Both the position numbers and the translations under genes were made by a program. A DNA stretch of 64,000 bases from CAKZSB01 sp964573105. Lineage in GTDB: Bacteria > Pseudomonadota > Gammaproteobacteria > Granulosicoccales > Granulosicoccaceae. The stretch is from the NCBI GenBank assembly GCA_964573105.1, contig CAZNIS010000029.1, forward strand, positions 1-64,000, written 5' to 3'. Below the pieces are notes generated by a model that saw nothing but the letters and a program-made list of their open reading frames with translations, was not told the DNA's origin and did no database searches. Shown here piece after piece: positions 44,371-51,842 of the stretch (its first letter is position 1; each line of letters opens with the position of its first letter).

Positions 44371-45414
44371 TTACATAGGCATCGGATATTGCCGGTGGAC
44401 GGCTTCGATCGCATCGATTGCAGAGGGTGGCAGCGTCAGTTCGGCGGCGGCGATGTTCACCTTAAGCTGCTCCAGACTGGTGGCGCCAATGATGACCGAC
44501 GTCATGAAAGGCCGGGTCATGCAGTAGGCAATAGCCAGTTGTGCGGGTTCGATGCCGTGTTGCTCGGCAATGTCGATGTATAGCTGCAAGGGTTTTTCGG
44601 TGTATTCGCTCAGCCGCCCGTTGAGCGTATCGTTCAGGCTTCGACGGGAGCCAGCCGGAATATCGCCACTGGCGTATTTTCCGCTCAAAAGCCCTGCCGC
44701 CAGTGGCGACCACGCCAACAGCCCGAGATCTTCGTGATGCGATAGTTCGGCCATATCCAGATCGAACAGTCGACACAACAGGCTGTACTCGTTCTGCGTG
44801 GTCACCATACGCGGCAAATCGTGTTGCTGCGATAGCCTCATATACTGACTCGCTCCCCAGCAGGTTTCATTCGACAGGCCAATATGGCGAATTGCGCCTG
44901 CCGCGATATGCCCCTGAAGTGCTTCCAGCACCTGATGCATGTTGTCGAGTTCAGCGGCAGTATCTTGCTTCACCGGGCTATAAGTGGGCCACTGTCGAAA
45001 ATGGTACGAACCCCGATTGGGCCAGTGAAGCTGATACAGATCGATGTAGTCGGTTTGCAAACGGCGCAAGCTACCTTCCAGCGCCAGTTGAATTTTTTCA
45101 GGCGTTATCGGGGCTCCATCGTGGATATAGCGAGGACCATCGCCGGTAACCTTGGTCGCTATCAGCACGCCATCGCGATTGCCACGCGCCCGACACCAGC
45201 TACCGATGATCTCTTCGCTGCGACCCTGCGTCTCTTCACCCAACGGGGTGGTCGGGTACATTTCGGCCGTATCGATGATATTGATGCCGGCATCGAAGGC
45301 CAGATCCATTTGCTGATGGCCCTCTGCCTCCGTGTTCTGTGTCCCCCAGGTCATGCTGCCAAGGCAAAGTTGGCTGACATCGAGACCACTACGGCCCAGT
45401 TTTCGATATTTCAA
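44371..45414 (-). CDS. Aldo/keto reductase (Tas-like)
   Basis: A 347-residue NADPH-dependent reductase with the full family pattern: LGRSGLDVSQLCLGSMTWG, the catalytic FDAGINIIDTAEMYP (Asp and Tyr), ATKVTGDGPRYIHDG (Lys), YIDLYQLHWPNRG (His), IGLSNETCWGA and a C-terminal VIIGATSLEQL. The MTWGTQNTEAEGHQQMD start closely resembles E. coli Tas. It lies upstream of the pseudouridine synthase on the same strand and is divergent from the porin gene. Confidence 0.93.
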   Translation of the reverse strand: MKYRKLGRSGLDVSQLCLGSMTWGTQNTEAEGHQQMDLAFDAGINIIDTAEMYPTTPLGEETQGRSEEIIGSWCRARGNRDGVLIATKVTGDGPRYIHDGAPITPEKIQLALEGSLRRLQTDYIDLYQLHWPNRGSYHFRQWPTYSPVKQDTAAELDNMHQVLEALQGHIAAGAIRHIGLSNETCWGASQYMRLSQQHDLPRMVTTQNEYSLLCRLFDLDMAELSHHEDLGLLAWSPLAAGLLSGKYASGDIPAGSRRSLNDTLNGRLSEYTEKPLQLYIDIAEQHGIEPAQLAIAYCMTRPFMTSVIIGATSLEQLKVNIAAAELTLPPSAIDAIEAVHRQYPMPM

Positions 45415-45881
45415 TGTCTATTCCTGCTCACGATCAACGAGTAAGGCTGCACATTTTTTGGCGAATCAGAAAAAAGTGATAATTCTGTGAATATTTGCAT
45501 CAGCAACCGCCCTGCAAGCAACAGTTTACAGGTAAAAAAAGACACAAAAAAAGGTGCCAAGTCATCGACAGCTAAAGGTTTTTCGATCGACACCCACATT
45601 GTAAACCCCCATCGGACGCCACCCGCCAGACAGGGATTCGTTTCACACAACCCGGTCTTCGGCCTGTGGGTCTCCCGTAGTGCAGTCAGCACGGTTCCAG
45701 ACAAACCACTTTCAAATCAGGACAAATCGTCCGATAACGGGACGGTAATGCAAAATCTCGAAGGCACTGAGTGTTCGAGTGGCTGCAGCTCACCCGACAG
45801 CGAAAGGGCTGACGGGCACGGTTGAGCCCGGGCGGTGATTAAGAAAACCAACAATAAAAATCAGGATCAGGATTTCCAAAG
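45415..45881. other. Intergenic region between aldo-keto reductase and porin (467 bp)
   Basis: Divergent promoters should lie here. A frame of 112 codons at 45487-45825 has no family features and I do not regard it as a gene. The last 40 bases are A-rich with an AGGA (45867-45870) before the porin ATG. I see no operator, riboswitch or repeat I can name. Confidence 0.4.
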
Positions 45882-46838
45882 ATGAAGAAACGCTTTACCA
45901 CTACCGCGTTGGCGCTGGCTCTGTCAGCAGCCATGGCTCCAATTGGCGCCTCATCAGTCGCGGCTGCAGACTCACACAGCGAACTGACTGCCAGTGTCAG
46001 AATAGGCCTCACCTACGAGGAAACAACCGGCGACAATGGCGAGATCTTTCTGCGCAACTTTGGCACGCGACTGAAGTGGAAAGGCAAAAAGGCAATCAAC
46101 GATGATTTGACCGCCATTGGCTATGTAGAGCTTGGTCTGAACCCGGATACGAATCAGCGCAATGTAGCCAATGCGACATCTGGCGCCGATCGCACACGCC
46201 AGCTTTGGGCGGGCGTCAAAGGCAACTTCGGTACCGTACGCGTGGGCGCCCAGTATGCGTCTTTCTATGACACGATTTCCAGCAATACCGACATTGCCTG
46301 GTGGGGCAGTTGCTGGACACAGTTTGAGTGTGCTCGCGAAACCAACGTGATCAAGTACAACGCCACGCGCGGCGACCTGTCCTACTCTGCATCGATCGTC
46401 GCACCAGAAGACGATGATGACAATTTTGCCGATCAATTCGAGCTTGGCATCAACTACATATGGGATGACTACACATTCGGCATAGCAACCTCGATTCAGG
46501 CCGACTCCGGCGATAACGACGGCGGGTCTCTGCTGGGACTGATGGCAAAAGGCGATCTGGGCCCGCTGGGTCTGGCACTGACGTTACAACGTGCCGACGC
46601 AGACTTTGCCGGTGCTGACGACAGCGCTGACAACCTGACAGTGGCAGCGACTTACGATAACTACTATCTGATCGTCAACGATGGCGACAACGCCGGCGGC
46701 ACCACCGATTTTGCCACGCTCGGTTACACCTACAAGATCAGCGACAGTGCACTGATGTACTTCGAATATCAGAACGTCAGCAACGACGTCTCAGATGACG
46801 ACACTTTTGCTCGCGCTACCTTTAAGCTCGACTTCTAA
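45882..46838 (+). CDS. Outer-membrane porin (Gram-negative porin family)
   Basis: A 318-residue protein with a signal peptide (ALALALSAAMAPIGASSVAAA), then beta-barrel strands of the general-porin type: GTRLKWKGKKAINDDLTAIG, YVELGLNP, RQLWAGVKGNFGTVRVGAQY and ending in the terminal strand TFARATFKLDF with a C-terminal Phe, the BAM recognition signal. Two cysteines (SCWTQFECA) fall in the region of the constriction loop and may form a disulfide. The long leader region suggests separate regulation. Confidence 0.92.
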   Translation: MKKRFTTTALALALSAAMAPIGASSVAAADSHSELTASVRIGLTYEETTGDNGEIFLRNFGTRLKWKGKKAINDDLTAIGYVELGLNPDTNQRNVANATSGADRTRQLWAGVKGNFGTVRVGAQYASFYDTISSNTDIAWWGSCWTQFECARETNVIKYNATRGDLSYSASIVAPEDDDDNFADQFELGINYIWDDYTFGIATSIQADSGDNDGGSLLGLMAKGDLGPLGLALTLQRADADFAGADDSADNLTVAATYDNYYLIVNDGDNAGGTTDFATLGYTYKISDSALMYFEYQNVSNDVSDDDTFARATFKLDF

Positions 46839-46870
46839 GCGCTGTAAGCTGCAAATGGTTGTTCCCGACG

Positions 46871-46892
46871 GGGCCGGTCAACTGACCGGCCC
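46871..46892. terminator. Hairpin shared by porin and acetyltransferase genes
   Basis: GGGCCGGTCA (46871-46880) pairs with TGACCGGCCC (46883-46892) with AC between; at least 8 pairs form with a six-base loop. It follows the porin stop and overlaps the last codons of the convergent acetyltransferase gene. T tracts are short. Confidence 0.65.
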
Positions 46893-47354
46893 TGTCCGTT
46901 GTACAGGTAGTAATTCCTTGCGATAGTAAACCCGATTAAATCCGGCTTCTGTCGCCCTGCCCTGCTCGCGATAGCCCAGTGCGGGATACAGGCGTTGGTT
47001 CTCGGTCATCTTCTCGTTGGTGTAGAGCTCAACGCCCGCAAGCCCTTGCTCCGCCGATTGGCGCTCGACAAAGGCGATCAATGCGCCACCGACACCACGG
47101 CCCTGATAAGCCGGCGCGACGGCGACGTTCTCCAGATGCATATAACGGCCGGTCGGATAAAAGACCACGTAACCGCACACCTGGTCGGCCTCGACTGACA
47201 CAAACAGCTCCCCCCGATCAATAGACGACTCGAAATCGGCAATCATCGGCGCGGGTGGTTTTCCGATGCGATCTACGTATATTTGATAGGCCTGGCGCGC
47301 GAGTTGTTTTATGTGCGAGAGATCTTTAATGGTGCCACGTCGAATGGACGGCAT
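46878..47354 (-). CDS. GNAT N-acetyltransferase
   Basis: A 158-residue acetyltransferase with a clear acetyl-CoA site: YMHLENVAVAPAYQGRGVGG ALIAFVERQ, where QGRGVG is the pyrophosphate loop, then LYTNEKMTENQRLYPALGY and GFNRVYYRKEL. The start is ATG 47354 with AGGA upstream; GTG 47372 would add six residues. The substrate is unknown. It is divergent from no close gene and ends in the shared hairpin. Confidence 0.9.
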   Translation of the reverse strand: MPSIRRGTIKDLSHIKQLARQAYQIYVDRIGKPPAPMIADFESSIDRGELFVSVEADQVCGYVVFYPTGRYMHLENVAVAPAYQGRGVGGALIAFVERQSAEQGLAGVELYTNEKMTENQRLYPALGYREQGRATEAGFNRVYYRKELLPVQRTGPVS

Positions 47355-47430
47355 GTTTCTGTCCTGGCTCACGTTGATCGCGCTATTCTATCCCGGACAT
47401 ATTGACCGGCGCACGCTCGCACAGATCGCA

Positions 47431-48108
47431 TCAGCGACGCCGGGTGGCCAGCCAAATGACGTGTCTGGTGCCTTTTTTCCCGTGCGCATACACCTGTTTT
47501 TCTGTCACCTGCAGCTTGCATTGTTTTAACCGGGTCACAAACCCGGGATCCCTGCTTGCCGACCAGTAAGCCAGCACCCCTGCTGGTTTCAATGATGCAC
47601 AGGCCGATAGTATCCCCTCATTGGAATACAGCCAGCGATTACCGTCAGCACTCAAGGCCTCGGGGCCGTTGTCGACGTCCAGCGCAATAACATCGTAGGT
47701 TTTATCCGGGTCACGCAACAAATCCGCTACATCTCCCGGGTAGACAATCGTGCGACTGTCCTGCAATGGGTAACCCGCGAAGCGACCCAGCGGCCCGAGA
47801 TTCCACTCGACCACTTCCGGCAGCAACTCCGCCACTGTCACCGTGCTGTCGGCCCCGCAACTGTCGAGCACGGCGGCCAGCGTAAATCCCATACCCAGAC
47901 CGCCGATCAGGACGGTTGCCGATTGATTGTCGGCGAGCATAGCGCACGGCAGCGCACCCAATGCATCTTCGGATGCGTGTCGGCGGGTGCTCATCAACTC
48001 GCCGGCACCGGCCATCACGATGCTGCAATCATCCTTGCCCTGATACAGGCTTAGTCGCCTTCCACCTCCGGGGACCTCGGCCTGACCCAACAATACCGGG
48101 CGTGTCAT
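47431..48108 (-). CDS. Spermidine synthase-like methyltransferase-fold protein
   Basis: A 225-residue protein with the Rossmann part of the spermidine synthase family: VLIGGLGMGFTLAAVLD (SAM or decarboxylated-SAM motif), VTVAELLPEVVEWN, YDVIALDVDNGPEALS and LKPAGVLAYWSASRDPGFV. It lacks the N-terminal beta domain, and the usual gatekeeper DPxxx is LDVDNGP here. Its ATG overlaps the stop of the FlK-HCCA fusion gene (ATGA), so the two are translationally coupled. The substrate is unknown. Confidence 0.82.
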   Translation of the reverse strand: MTRPVLLGQAEVPGGGRRLSLYQGKDDCSIVMAGAGELMSTRRHASEDALGALPCAMLADNQSATVLIGGLGMGFTLAAVLDSCGADSTVTVAELLPEVVEWNLGPLGRFAGYPLQDSRTIVYPGDVADLLRDPDKTYDVIALDVDNGPEALSADGNRWLYSNEGILSACASLKPAGVLAYWSASRDPGFVTRLKQCKLQVTEKQVYAHGKKGTRHVIWLATRRR

Positions 48109-49073
48109 GCCGTGCCCGACTCCGCTGCCAGCGTATGGTGAAAGAGCATATCGAGCCGCGGGTAGTCACAATACAGCCGACTGCCAAATTGCATCGTTGG
48201 TGCTTCGAATACGCCTGCACTCAATGCGGTGGCAGTGTTGTCTTGCAACGCTACAGTTAACTCCTGCAAATGAGACTGTGTAAATTTTGCACTATCGAGT
48301 TCGCATTGTTCGGCTATCGATGCGATGGTTGATGGATCGCCAATATCTCTTTTTTCAAGCCACCTGGCCTGCCCCATCGCGGTCACAAAAGCCGCGGCTG
48401 CACCTTCCTTTTGGGCTTGCAGGCAGGCGAGCAACGGCACTGACGTATTCGATAATTTTGGCGGATCGGGATCGATCGGTAGACCGGATTGCTCGATGTG
48501 ATCCTGCAAGTCCTGACGCATCCACGCCGCGCGCTGCGGGCCGTGATCAGCAGGCGCACCCTCCAGAATCACCGGGCTATACCGCAACTGCGCACCACAG
48601 TTGGCCGCAAGCTCCTGTGCCCGGGCCACCACGAGACAATGCCAGGCTGACTGGAAATCGAACCAAAGCGTCCACGTCGGCGCCTGCCAGGAATCACTCC
48701 GGCGCAGCAGACGATCCAGCTCGACAATAGCGCGCTGGTGCTCACCATCCATGATAATTTTCCCATTCTGCACGGCTTGTGCACGAAACCTCAGATGGTT
48801 GCGCTCATCGCGTTGGACGAGCTCTACTGTGACATCCATCGGCTGGCCGGGGCGCGCAGCACCTCGATGGGCGAGTTCAAACTTTACTCCAACGGTCGCC
48901 TCGCCCGGTTCGAGGTACGGATCGATAGCACGGTGGCAGGCCATTTCTATAAACAGAATGGTTGCCGGCGAAGACACCACGTGCACGCCCGGGTTACCGA
49001 CCGCAGAGGCGAGGTGTTTGGTGCTGGCGACAACACATTCGGTGTGCGTCATACCTGGTGAGACTGGTTTCAA
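48105..49073 (-). CDS. Fusion of FlK-type thioesterase with HCCA-isomerase/DsbA-like domain
   Basis: About 322 residues. The N-terminal 125 are a hot-dog thioesterase of the fluoroacetyl-CoA thioesterase (FlK) kind: THTECVVASTKHLASAVGNP, MACHRAIDPYLEPGEATVGV and the acyl-binding region QNGKIIMDGEHQRAIVELDR. From about 140 the protein turns into a thioredoxin-fold domain like 2-hydroxychromene-2-carboxylate isomerase/GST-kappa: LWFDFQSAWHCLVVARAQEL (active-site Ser), YSPVILEGAPADHG, AGVFEAPTMQFGSRLY (cis-Pro loop) and RLDMLF. I do not know this fusion. TTG 49073 is chosen because GAGAGGG precedes it and the family starts LKPxxxG; a TTG 33 bases earlier is also open. Confidence 0.8.
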   Translation of the reverse strand: MKPVSPGMTHTECVVASTKHLASAVGNPGVHVVSSPATILFIEMACHRAIDPYLEPGEATVGVKFELAHRGAARPGQPMDVTVELVQRDERNHLRFRAQAVQNGKIIMDGEHQRAIVELDRLLRRSDSWQAPTWTLWFDFQSAWHCLVVARAQELAANCGAQLRYSPVILEGAPADHGPQRAAWMRQDLQDHIEQSGLPIDPDPPKLSNTSVPLLACLQAQKEGAAAAFVTAMGQARWLEKRDIGDPSTIASIAEQCELDSAKFTQSHLQELTVALQDNTATALSAGVFEAPTMQFGSRLYCDYPRLDMLFHHTLAAESGTA

Positions 49074-49223
49074 TACTTGACCCTCTCGACATTTTGCCTT
49101 TCGCAAGGCCCGCTCATCTCAATTTTCCCGCACCGGCACACACTAGCCACTGAAGTAAGACAGGCGAAGGGCGATAAGGCATTGAACGATCTGCCGATGC
49201 AATTGGCCTTTGGGGAGTAAGAT

Positions 49224-49664
49224 ATGGGTAAAAGACAGGCTGGCTTTACACTGATTGAATTGATGATCGTGATTGCCATCATCGGTATTTTGGCAGCGGT
49301 AGCAGTGCCACAGTACGGCAACTACACCAAGCGCGCAAAATTCGCCGAGCTGGTTGCATCGGTCAGCCCTTTGAAGTTGGCATTCAACACCTGCGTACAG
49401 TCCAAGCAGATTCTCGCCAACTGCGATGAATGGGATGAAGTGGGTATCAACAAATCCTCGATCGGTGGCGAGCACATGGCCGATGTCCATTTTTATTCTG
49501 ATGCCGCCGATTCGATTACCATTCAGGTCGACGGGCACGCAACCACATTGAACGGCGCAGTCTACCAACTTGATGGTAGCTATGACACCTCCACCAACAA
49601 TGTGAGCTGGCAAGTTGATCTGGATGCCAGCACCTGCGACGACGCCACCACAAAATACTGCTGA
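49224..49664 (+). CDS. Type IV pilin (PilA-like)
   Basis: A 146-residue type IVa pilin. The start GKRQAGFTLIELMIVIAIIG holds the prepilin peptidase site (cut before F, with Glu at mature position 5). The hydrophobic helix goes to about residue 40, and the globular head carries the C-terminal disulfide pair STCDDATTKYC. The length is standard. No other pilus gene is near, so it is an orphan subunit or minor pilin served by machinery elsewhere. ATG 49224 follows GGGGAGT. Its 3' end is convergent with the spermidine synthase-like gene. Confidence 0.93.
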   Translation: MGKRQAGFTLIELMIVIAIIGILAAVAVPQYGNYTKRAKFAELVASVSPLKLAFNTCVQSKQILANCDEWDEVGINKSSIGGEHMADVHFYSDAADSITIQVDGHATTLNGAVYQLDGSYDTSTNNVSWQVDLDASTCDDATTKYC

Positions 49665-49674
49665 TTGCTGGCGT

Positions 49675-51249
49675 TCAGTCCTCGGCACCCGTCTCGACGG
49701 GTGACGCGAGGTTCAGCATTTCCCAACCCTCGCGATAATAATCCAGTATGGGTAGCGATTGACTGCGATTGGCTTTGACATCCAATCGCGGCAAATCGCT
49801 TTGCGCTGCCAGGACCTGCTGCAGCGTTTCGACACCAAAAAAACGACTGTCAAACGGCGGATGCAGGGTCTGCGACAGATCGTGACGTGCCGCGATAAAA
49901 AAGCCCCACAAACCAAACGACGGCACCAGCGACTGCACCGGTCGAACCGATTCGAAGACTTCTTCAAGCGTGGTGCCAATGCTCCAGAAAGCTCGCCGCG
50001 CGAACCACGGAGATGTCGCCTGTGTGATCATCACACCCCCAACCGCGAGGCGGCGCGCCACGCGCTGGTAGAAAGCCACCGTGTACAAGCGCGCTATGGC
50101 TTCATGCTCCGGGTCGGGCAGATCTATCAGGACCAGGTCAAATAAGTCTCCCTGCTGACCAAGCCATTGCCAGGCATCCTGGTTGACAATCCTGACACGC
50201 GAGTCAGCCAACGATCCGGCATTGAGTGCGCTGAGCATCGGCAGCGATTGCCCAAGCTGCGTGACCGCCGGATCGAGATCGACGATCACAATTTTCTCCA
50301 TCTCCGGATAGCGCAATAGCTCGCGCGCCGCCAGCCCGTCGCCACCACCAATAATTAACGCACTGGCGCGTTGCGCGCTAAAGGCGGCTGGCACGTGCGC
50401 CAGCACTTCATGATAGCGATACTCATCGACACTCGAAAACTGCAGATTGCCATCGAGGTACAGGCGAAGGTCGTCACCGCGTCGCGTCACTACAATTTTC
50501 TGATACAGGCTCTGTTCGCTGTGCACTACCGGATCTTCGTACAGCGAATGCTCTAAAAATTCTGCCAGCGGGTTAGCCTTGATCGCGACGATCAAAAGGA
50601 CCAGCACGGCGGTGATCGAGCCCAACCGAACCGATTGACGCCAGGCACCCAGACGCTGACGAAAGTGCCAGGCGACCAGCAGCGCGATCGACAGATTCAC
50701 CACACCGACCGCGACCGCCGTCAGCAGGTGCCCAAGATAGGGAAGCAATACAAATGGAAACAACAACGACGCGACCAGAGCTCCCAGATAGTCCCAGGCG
50801 AGCACCAGACTGATGCCGCGGCGCAATCCGCTGTGTCGCTCGAGGATGCGAGTTAACAGCGGCAACTCCATACCGATCAGCACACCGATCACGGCGATCA
50901 CCAGCAGCATCGCAGGATAGTAGTATTCGGTCCAGGCATAGACCGCAAACAGCAACAAAGCCGAGACGCCACCGGCCACGCCAATCGCGATTTCAATCGC
51001 GACAAATGCACCAACCAGATCGCGCACGACACTCTGCGCGGCCCAGGCGCCCACCCCCATGAAAAACAAAAAAAGACCGATCGTCAGCGAATAGTGGACA
51101 ACGCTTGAGCCCAGAAGATAAGTCGACAGACTGCTGATCAGCAGTTCATAGACGAGACTGCAGGCCGCGATGATGAAAACTGACCCACACAGTAAGACAA
51201 GCTGTTTGTCGGACAGAGACTCATCGGCGCCGGGAGGCGCGTCAGTCAT
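49675..51249 (-). CDS. Membrane-anchored spermidine synthase-like protein
   Basis: A 524-residue protein. The first 220 residues contain about seven membrane helices (LVLLCGSVFIIAACSLVYEL, LTIGLFLFFMGVGAWA, PAMLLVIAVIGVLIGM). The rest is the aminopropyltransferase fold: SEQSLYQKIVVTRRG, LYLDGNLQFSSVDEYRYHEV, ALIIGGGDGLAARELLRYP, IVIVDLDPAV and DLVLIDLPDPEHEAIARLY, with the aspartates of the spermidine synthase site kept. It may make a polyamine at the membrane. It is the last gene of the DUF4178 operon. A REP-like palindrome lies upstream, after the DUF350 gene. Confidence 0.9.
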   Translation of the reverse strand: MTDAPPGADESLSDKQLVLLCGSVFIIAACSLVYELLISSLSTYLLGSSVVHYSLTIGLFLFFMGVGAWAAQSVVRDLVGAFVAIEIAIGVAGGVSALLLFAVYAWTEYYYPAMLLVIAVIGVLIGMELPLLTRILERHSGLRRGISLVLAWDYLGALVASLLFPFVLLPYLGHLLTAVAVGVVNLSIALLVAWHFRQRLGAWRQSVRLGSITAVLVLLIVAIKANPLAEFLEHSLYEDPVVHSEQSLYQKIVVTRRGDDLRLYLDGNLQFSSVDEYRYHEVLAHVPAAFSAQRASALIIGGGDGLAARELLRYPEMEKIVIVDLDPAVTQLGQSLPMLSALNAGSLADSRVRIVNQDAWQWLGQQGDLFDLVLIDLPDPEHEAIARLYTVAFYQRVARRLAVGGVMITQATSPWFARRAFWSIGTTLEEVFESVRPVQSLVPSFGLWGFFIAARHDLSQTLHPPFDSRFFGVETLQQVLAAQSDLPRLDVKANRSQSLPILDYYREGWEMLNLASPVETGAED

Positions 51250-51261
51250 GCACTAAATCCA

Positions 51262-51287
51262 GCCCGATTTCGCGGATCGGGCCTACA
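51262..51287. repeat. REP-like palindrome
   Basis: GCCCGAT (51262-51268) pairs with ATCGGGC (51276-51282), followed by CTACAG. It shares this layout with the element at 17515-17557. It is inside the operon, between DUF350 and the spermidine synthase-like gene, where it could attenuate transcription or protect the upstream mRNA. Confidence 0.5.
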
Positions 51288-51307
51288 GATATGATGGTGT
51301 TCTTGAC

Positions 51308-51592
51308 TCAGCTGACCAGCACGCTTGAGATAATTATGCAGACACCCAACATCATCGAGCCCGCCAGAATAGCAAGCGCGCGATTCTCTTTGTGAGCCAC
51401 CTCTTCTGCAAGACTGCCCGGTGTCAGCCAGTCAACCACCTTGAAACCGACTATGCCCATGACGATGCCGACCGCTGAATAGACCAGCGTGGAAATCAGC
51501 TCCAGGCCGAATTCTGACATCGCATCCTGTGCGAATGCGGGCATCGATGAAATCAACAAGGCAGCCGCGATGAGTTTACTAGTCCGGGACAT
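51308..51592 (-). CDS. DUF350 family membrane protein
   Basis: A 94-residue protein with an N-terminal signal-like helix (LIAAALLISSMPAFA), a central helix (ISTLVYSAVGIVMGIVGFKV), the DUF350 stretch VVDWLTPGSLAEEVAHKENR and a last helix (ALAILAGSMMLGVCIIISSV). DUF350 proteins form small membrane units of unknown function and are found with spermidine synthase-like and DUF4178 genes, as here. ATG 51592 is chosen because the helix starts there, with GAGA upstream. Confidence 0.85.
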   Translation of the reverse strand: MSRTSKLIAAALLISSMPAFAQDAMSEFGLELISTLVYSAVGIVMGIVGFKVVDWLTPGSLAEEVAHKENRALAILAGSMMLGVCIIISSVLVS

Positions 51593-51665
51593 GGGTTCTC
51601 TCCAGTGTCTAAAAATTTGAGTTCTGATAGTTACGCAGGGTAGACGCAACCGTTGAGTGGCTAAA

Positions 51666-51842
51666 TTACTTACCCGCGCGCGGGCCACCACCTACGTAGG
51701 TGCGGCCAGACTTTGAACGCAACACTTTGGCACCAACGCCGGGTACAGCCTCAGCACCCGCCCCCTTGGTGGCATACCAAGACGGCAGACCAACGAGCGC
51801 CAGCATCGTTGCTCCGACGATCAGATAGTGCAGACTTTTCAT
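51666..51842 (-). CDS. 58-residue membrane peptide in the DUF4178 operon
   Basis: ATG 51842 overlaps the stop of the upstream DUF4178 gene (ATGA), giving a 58-codon frame: a helix (YLIVGATMLALVGLPSW) followed by a Gly- and basic-residue-rich tail (GAKVLRSKSGRTYVGGGPR). The overlap and the operon position support it as a real gene. The length is below common gene-calling limits. I know no family name; the GRTYVGGG end may be a short conserved motif. It likely sits in the inner membrane with DUF350. Confidence 0.7.
   Translation of the reverse strand: MKSLHYLIVGATMLALVGLPSWYATKGAGAEAVPGVGAKVLRSKSGRTYVGGGPRAGK

Noticed and set aside
45487..45825. Open frame of 112 codons upstream of the porin
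   Set aside because: No recognisable domain, poor start context, and it occupies a likely promoter region.
49140..49223. Possible sigma-54 promoter before the pilin gene (GGCAC ... GC elements)
   Set aside because: The spacing between GG and GC is 9 or 13 bases in the candidates, not the required 10.
49686..49703. Eight-base hairpin (CACCCGTC/GACGGGTG) after the pilin gene
   Set aside because: It lies within the last codons of the convergent gene and has no T tract; it could end pilin transcripts but I cannot support it.
51689..51702. Perfect 14-base palindrome CACCTACGTAGGTG
   Set aside because: It lies inside the 58-residue gene and encodes TYVGG; it is probably a coding coincidence.
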